From: Turbatrix aceti
Lineage: Eukaryota; Nematoda; Chromadorea; Rhabditida; Panagrolaimidae
Length of the DNA: 64,000 nt
Direction of reading: 5' to 3'
Assembly: GCA_963969345.1 (NCBI GenBank)
Contig: OZ017770.1
Coordinates: forward strand, 5,031,246 to 5,095,245
The position numbers were made by a program, and so were the translations under genes. Shown here piece after piece: positions 59,456 to 64,000 of this stretch. Below the pieces are notes generated by a model. That model had not been told where the DNA came from. It saw nothing but the letters and a program-made list of their open reading frames with translations, and made no database searches. Positions within the stretch are counted from its first letter, which is position 1. Every line of letters begins with the position of its first letter.

Positions 59456-62400
59456 GTAATTGACATGTCTTTCCATTTTTGTTTTTTTTTGCAATTGCTC
59501 GGGGGCACTGTCTTTGCCATGGCTGGCTGGCAGATCGAGGCATTTACGAAACAATTGGTTTTTGCGCTGTCTTCAACACTTCTACCGTCATCGATCTTTT
59601 AGTTTGCGTGGGCTCTAAGGCAGGGTAGCTACTGAGAAAGCTGCCTGCGTGAGTTGTGTATGAATTAACGGAATTAGTGATACCTAACGGAAGAAGAAAT
59701 ATTCTGTATGCAGGACAATATTAATAAATTAGTTGTATATATGCGGCTTTTGACCGTATACGTCAATCTAGACTTAATGTGTTTTTCCTCGTCTTTAATA
59801 CTCGTAAGAGATGGTGTGCTGTCTTCTGGGTGGCTGCCCCAGGTGATAAAGGATATATTGATTTTGCGCAGGCAGCGCCACCCATCTATTCTCACCTGTA
59901 ATGGTTTTTTCGTAACCAACGGACAAGACACTGTCTCTTAGAAAATTTGTCACTGGGTCAGCCGTGGTTTTGCACTACTCGTGATATTTTAATCAAAAAT
60001 ATTGCTTTGCTGTTATTTATAAGAAAAAAATTCAAGCTAGTGTCTGTCTGATAGCATAACAGTTTTTGTTCTATTCTTAGCTCTGATAACAACGGCATTC
60101 ATGGGCACTTTCTTGGAAAATTATATTTTTCTTAAATCATTTCGTCATTGAAGTGATAATTTTAAAACTAAAGCTGTGGCAAATGAAAATCGAAATAGTT
60201 TTGATAATTTTTCATGCTTTTTAATAATTTTTGGGTACGTTACGCTAATTGATGCCGAAGACGGGTACATTGCGTAAACAGAAGTCAATCTATAGGCGTT
60301 TGAATACAGGCTTACTACGACTTCTTCTTTTTTTTAAGTTGAGTACGAAAATATTGTTTTTTTGAGACCTTTGAGGCTTCATTCGTTACGGCATATTTAA
60401 AGTATGCAAAGCGCAGCAATGCCCAATATGGTTTGCTTCTTTCTTATTCAACCGATGTTTTTGATGCTTCTATAAAAAACAGCAAAACAAACTACAAATC
60501 ATTTTTCCCCTGTCCGGTTCTATTTTTATTGTCGATTTTGTATATTGTTTTTTTTTGTGTTCGACTGACTACGGTTGTGATTTTCTATGATGCTATGTAA
60601 TTTCCTGTGTTCTTTGTTTATGGGGCGTAGGTGATGAGTCAACTGACTGGGAGCACCGCTTTCGACCACTCATATGCTTTCCATGTCAGTTTTGAGCTTG
60701 GCACGGTTTTGTTTGTTGCGGAAAGTGAAACCGTCCGTCATTGCCGAAAAGAACTTGGACGAGGGCAAAAAACTTTCACCAAAGCGGAAAGATGTTAATT
60801 AGAAAGCCATTCAGGCCTCTTCTTCTTCTGTTTCCTCGATCGATGACTACGACAACCGGCCTGTGGCCTCGGAAGCGAATACGGGCGCTGTGTACGCTGC
60901 TGTCTCTATGTTTTTTTTATTAAGAATTCAGCCGTTAGCACTTACTAAATGCCATCAAAAGGGGGTAAAAAGTTGGCGTATTAATTTTATTTACCCAGAG
61001 CGTTCGTTTGTCGACTTCGGCGTTAAAAAGTACCAACAAACCAGCCAGAGCCACCAACGGCTTTGTTTTTTTAGCTTTCTAAAACCCACCAGGCGCCATG
61101 CTGTAATCGCATTTTCTAAAAACGAGAATTGCAATTAGGCGTTTTGCGGTGCTAGAATATGTGTCAGCATTTTCTTTTCCTAAAAAAAGAACTTACAATC
61201 TTTTTGAAGAAAGCGGATTGTCATAAAATGATGTTTTAGTTTTACTTATTTGTGTTTTAATTACAACGTTCTGATGACTAATTTTTCTCTAAAATTATTC
61301 TGCCGCTTTCATGATTTCTTTTTTTTTGCAGCTTACTAGAATAAAGTCTGAACAGAATAGTTAGAAATTATTCATAATGAACTAGAATTTGTCTAATGAT
61401 TCTGAGAGGGCCTGTTTTTGCTTGATGCGAGTATGCTATCGATTTGACTGCACGCTGTTGACAATCATAGGTGGCGGAAAAAATCATGGTACAGTCACAA
61501 TTGAGGCCGCACCGAGCTTCTTTCACTTTTATCAACTCTGAAGGCTATTTTTAATTTGTGTTTCTGGTGCGCTCACTATCAAAGCCTAATTGTGTCATAC
61601 ATACACGATTCCGTATATTTTTTTTATTACTCTTCCAGCCTTTTAAGTGTAAAGTATGTCCTTGTTTTACTTCAAACCGTAAGACTCAAACTACTTTGTT
61701 TTTTTTCGGACAAATGCGAGATGACCGTCGTGAAGTTCAGTTGTGGCTGGCGGTGACTGTTGTTTCGAAGCAGTACCCTCCTGCTGTGACGGTCTCAATG
61801 ACTTGTTCGTGCATATGCAGTATGGAGTGCGCAAGAAAGAAAAATGGAGGGAGAGGTGAAATCGATGCTCTATGGTACCAACGTTGAGCGCGCGGACGAG
61901 GACTGCCCTCTGCCTCGGCTGGTAGTGGTCGCTCTGCTGGGAAGGCTTGCTTAGTCGTCGGTCAGGCTTTTGGCCTTGCCTGCACACTCTACTGACCATT
62001 TTAAGAGTCGACGCGTGATGCTATAGTCGTGAGTATTGCGCTTGTACCGTCCGTGGTCTACGGAAAATCTCAAATAGACACAATACAACCAATAAACGAA
62101 CGCGGTTGGTAGTAGTAATGGTGGTCGCGTGGTCTCGATGGTCAAGTCAAAAGTGAAAGTAGTGCCTGGTGGTCACAACTACTCTTTTTTTATCCCCTTG
62201 TCCTCCCATTTTCTAGGTTATTCTCTGCTCACACGTTTTAATTTTTGAGAATAAGGTGTCACTTGTCGCTGGGGTCCATCTCCTCAGTGTTCACTTTGAG
62301 TATTTTTTTTACCTGCTGTACGAGCGAATAGGTTGACCTTTAATGATGAATCAGTAGTGCTCGGCTCCCTGCTAGTCTCCTCGATGTCTGTCGTTTTTGC

Positions 62401-62877
62401 CAGTTGTCGTCTGCGTGTTTAACAGGTACTTTAGCGCTTACGCATGTAACACCTTTGATTGCGATTCCTTTTCTTGCAGTTTTAGTACAAGAGTGATAAG
62501 AGTTGGGGTGTGAGCGTTCGAACCCGAACTCATTTAATTATTATAATCTAAGCGGTTTAGACAAACTTGTTTGCCTGCCAGCTGCCGTCTATTCTTTGCA
62601 TAATGCCCGGCAGTACCATGACTTGTGTATTATACATTTAGAATATAATGGCGAAGGTTGTCGAATGATTTTTAGGATGAATTTTGCGCAAAGAAAGGAG
62701 AACACATTTTGCATCGCACAGACAAACGAGGAGAGGGTGGCTACTCCCCTTCTGTCCAGCATCAATCGATGGCGATTTTTATAGTGCGAGTAACGCTCAT
62801 CCGGGTCCTCCCTTGGTTTGCTCTTCGTATGTCGTCTTCGGCATTGCAGCTGCTCTGTTTGCTCCTCCTGTTTTTCC
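59456..62877. other. No firm gene; exon-like pieces
   Basis: Around 60632-60905 short stretches read like protein (VKPSVIAEKNLDEGKKLSPK ending at TAG 60801-60803, and SSVSSIDDYDNRPVASEAN after an ATTCAG). They could be 3' exons of the gene starting at 56540, but I cannot join them in phase convincingly. The rest (to 62877) is AT-rich without recognised features. Confidence 0.3.
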
Positions 62878-63416
62878 CAGAGTTGTTCAATTCGACAATT
62901 TTCAGTGCTCGCTCTGCTCGCGCTCTTTGAGCAATTCAATTTTCCGTGCTCGCTCTGCTCATGCTCTTTGAGTTCCTAAAATTTTCGCGCTCGCTCTGCT
63001 CGCGCTCTTTTATTCTCAGATCCTCTGCTCTTGCTCTGCTCACGCTCGTGAGTTGAGCAGGAGCGAGCAATGAGCAAACATGGCTCACACAAAAAAAGTG
63101 AATTTTAAGACACAAATTCAGTCCTTTGCTAAAAGAAATACCGCATATTGCTTGGAGATACCTCCAACATCGTGTTTTTGGTCGAAATTACCAGTATTTT
63201 AGTATTTGTAGCACTAAATTTATAGTGAGCAGTGCTCATTTTAAAAATTTCTCTTGCTCGCTCTGCTCACGCTCTTTGAGCAATTCAATTTTTCGTGCTC
63301 GCTCTGCTCATGCTCATTGAGCACTCCAATTTTTCGCGCTCGCTCCGCTCGCGCTCGTGAGCTGAGCAGGAGCGAGCAGTGAGCAGGAGCAATTTGGTGA
63401 GCATCGAACAACTCTG
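62878..63416. mobile_element. hAT-type MITE with tandem GCTC-word interior
   Basis: A 539-bp element with terminal inverted repeat CAGAGTTGTTC. Perfect 8-bp target duplications GTTTTTCC lie at 62870-62877 and 63417-63424. Two internal arrays (about 62905-63080 and 63235-63395) are built of GCTCGCTCTGCTCRYGCTC-type units in both orientations around an AT-rich centre. No coding capacity. The design matches the MITE at 2453-3132, but the sequence is different. Confidence 0.88.
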
Positions 63417-63424
63417 GTTTTTCC

Positions 63425-64000
63425 ATTTCTTGACGGTGCCGTTTTGTGGTTGACTTTCCGAGTAAAAACACTGCTTGTTTATGCAATTTAAGAATGTAGA
63501 TTTCTTAATCTCTTCAATTCTTTTTTTTATAATTAAAACATTATTTAAATGGCTTCTTGCCCCATTTTAGCCGCATCCTAAAGTATACTTTTTTTTACAC
63601 AAAACGTTTAGTTTCGTTTCATCCTTCCTTCATTGTTTAATTTTCACGACAAATTTATCACTTGTATCGTACGGACAGGACACGTTGCCTGTTAAATTTG
63701 CGTTCAATAATTTTACCAAATGTCGGTGTAGCAGGTGACACAGCAAATGTATGCAAAGGATTTGCGATCGTAGTTGTAGGTAAAGAGCAGTAGTAGCAGG
63801 GGTCAAATTTTTTGCTTTGTCCACCTCAATCCCCGATGTGCAACCGCATAGCCGTTTTGATCTACACGGACGTACAATAAAGGTTGTAGTCAGAGTGATG
63901 ATGATGAGGATGACGATGGCGACTTTTGGCTATGTTAGAGTTGGGATTAGTTTAAAATTTTTCAGAAACCCCTTGTTGTATATTGTGATTAAGAGCGCAT
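63425..64000. other. Window end, nothing recognised
   Basis: AT-rich sequence with no supported gene or repeat. Confidence 0.5.

Noticed and set aside
1..64000. tRNA, rRNA or prokaryotic operon features
   Set aside because: None seen by eye; introns and gene families are eukaryotic. A covariance-model scan would be needed to exclude small RNA genes.

Overview
This is eukaryotic nuclear DNA, almost certainly from a nematode and probably a chromadorean. Introns are mostly 47-60 nt with GT...TTTTCAG borders. Several start codons lie a few bases after a pyrimidine-rich AG, as expected for spliced-leader acceptors. The CaMKII and mitochondrial phosphate carrier proteins resemble Caenorhabditis UNC-43 and its phosphate carrier more than insect or vertebrate forms. 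The species cannot be named. Exon coordinates were joined by hand from open frames, splice sites and phase; every named multi-exon gene closes in frame.

Layout. 1.9-3.9 kb (+): ATG101, with a hAT-type MITE in one intron. 5.5-5.9 kb (+): a synaptobrevin-type v-SNARE. 6.7-15.1 kb (-): a 14-exon CaMKII/unc-43 gene that also holds a phase-compatible exon encoding a membrane anchor, plus a truncated non-LTR retroelement. 17.8-20.2 kb: a TIR-bounded repeat block with a nested foldback and four spliced exons of an unidentified protein. 24.1-29.7 kb (+): SGSM3-like TBC/SH3/RUN protein, WDR82 and an ABHD14-type hydrolase, head to tail. 30.4-35.8 kb (+): a 14-exon non-classical cadherin. 36.7-39.5 kb (+): phosphate carrier and a compact PIG-Q, only 239 bp apart. 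42.7-43.4 kb (+): a three-finger single-pass membrane protein. 45.3-48.1 kb (+): MELK, convergent with an LHFPL-type tetraspan gene at 48.6-49.5 kb (-). 49.5-64 kb is gene-poor: a 1.5 kb inverted repeat, one unidentified gene starting at 56.5 kb, two retroelement remnants and a second hAT-type MITE.

How the genes relate. Most are unrelated housekeeping or signalling genes: autophagy initiation, vesicle fusion, Ca2+ signalling, Rab GAP activity, Set1/COMPASS, mitochondrial phosphate import, GPI anchor synthesis and asymmetric division kinase. The two tight same-strand clusters could be operons, but no SL2 evidence can be seen from DNA alone.

The most notable observation is the CaMKII exon at 11.4-11.9 kb. 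Spliced to the downstream exons, it would give a kinase-less, membrane-anchored CaMKII hub subunit, the design of mammalian alpha-KAP. The two hAT-type MITEs, each with perfect 8-bp target duplications and an interior built of tandem words, are the clearest mobile-element finding.
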